Shown: positions 63,803 through 64,000 of the stretch, piece by piece | Position numbering within the stretch: position 1 is the stretch's first letter | How the letters are laid out: each line of letters starts with the position of its first letter | Source of the DNA: Massilia sp. W12 | GTDB lineage: Bacteria; Pseudomonadota; Gammaproteobacteria; Burkholderiales; Burkholderiaceae_D | NCBI RefSeq assembly: GCF_037300705.1 | Contig: NZ_CP147776.1 | Location: forward strand, 124,001-188,000 | Length of the DNA: 64,000 bases | Reading direction: 5' to 3' | Notes under the pieces: model-generated | Databases searched by the model: none | What the model was told of the DNA's origin: nothing | Seen by the model: the letters and a program-made list of their open reading frames with translations, nothing else | Program-made: the position numbers and the translations under genes

Positions 63803-63822
63803 CGCCCGCATTTCCGGGCGCA
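63803..63822. terminator. Weak hairpin after the secreted-protein gene
   Basis: GCGCCCG / CGGGCGC with a six-base loop, about 25 bases after the stop. There is no T-tract. Confidence 0.3.
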
Positions 63823-63889
63823 GATGGGGGCGAAGCCGTCCTGCAATTGTGGCAAAATGGGCGCCTGATTCACTCCCGGGGAGTAGCAC

Positions 63890-64000
63890 ATGGCTGCCTA
63901 CACACTCAATCCGCAAGACCGGCAAAGGCTGCAGGATTTGCAGACAGAAATCGCGCGCCGCACCGAAAATTTTCTTGGTTATCCGGTCTCCAAAGATTTC
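63890..64000 (+). CDS. Probable PLP-dependent histidine decarboxylase, N-terminal part
   Basis: Only 37 residues before the window edge: MAAYTLNPQDRQRLQDLQTE then RTENFLGYPVSKDF. An L-x-x-x-DQxxL start followed by F-L/I-GYP-x-x-x-DF is typical of PLP-dependent histidine decarboxylases, which make histamine. GGGGAG before the ATG supports the start. The catalytic Lys region is outside the window, so this call is tentative. Confidence 0.4.
   Translation, partial: MAAYTLNPQDRQRLQDLQTEIARRTENFLGYPVSKDF

Overview
The window looks like chromosomal DNA from a GC-rich betaproteobacterium. Burkholderiales, Oxalobacteraceae-like, is my best guess. It rests on several PEP-CTERM surface proteins, a RebB-family protein, a PutA paired with an Lrp-type regulator, a type VI secretion (T6SS) subcluster, and gene organisation and codon use. 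I see no rRNA, tRNA, CRISPR array, transposase or integrase. All calls come from reading the sequence and from family knowledge; no database search was run.

Layout. 1-6.0 kb: two tandem S9 prolyl-oligopeptidase-type peptidases (the first cut by the window edge) face a sulfotransferase plus a secreted S9 peptidase of the glutamyl-endopeptidase type. 6.3 kb: an Hsp20 chaperone with a sigma32-like promoter. 6.8-7.5 kb: non-coding DNA with a terminator and dispersed repeats. 7.5-16.6 kb: the most unusual region. A RebB protein and an HlyD-type adaptor diverge from a run of TolC, a GAF-HlyD fusion, a PqqD-M50-HlyD fusion and a shortened SecA-like ATPase. It looks like a tripartite exporter with no ABC or RND pump, in which a SecA-type motor and a site-2 protease take the pump's place. 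16.9-18.4 kb: two convergent PEP-CTERM genes. 18.9-21.7 kb: a tandem duplication of secreted trypsin-like proteases. 22.0-23.8 kb: chromate transporter and a DUF3147 membrane protein. 24.2-33.7 kb: T6SS genes tagH-tssK-tssL-tssM-tagF, without sheath, Hcp, VgrG, ClpV or baseplate genes, followed by an acetyltransferase. 34.2-35.9 kb: an FG-GAP-like secreted protein and a third PEP-CTERM protein. 36.0-40.5 kb: putA with a divergent Lrp-family regulator. 40.6-43.3 kb: a 54-residue membrane protein, a PNGase A-like lipoprotein and a TrmH-type methyltransferase. 43.8-59.5 kb: two giant two-partner-secretion exoproteins whose first ~300 codons are nearly the same DNA. The second has ~220-residue repeats and 24 exact-length 19-residue cysteine repeats. 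59.9-61.9 kb: LysR regulator divergent from azoR-doxX. 62.0-62.7 kb: remnants of three unrelated genes joined together. 63.0-64.0 kb: an unknown secreted protein and the start of a probable PLP-dependent decarboxylase.

Much of the window concerns the cell surface and secretion: TolC/HlyD export, T6SS, two-partner secretion, PEP-CTERM anchoring and secreted proteases. The best candidate for an undescribed system is the RebB/HlyD/TolC/M50/SecA-like locus at 7.5-16.6 kb. The cysteine-ladder stalk of the 3845-residue exoprotein is second.
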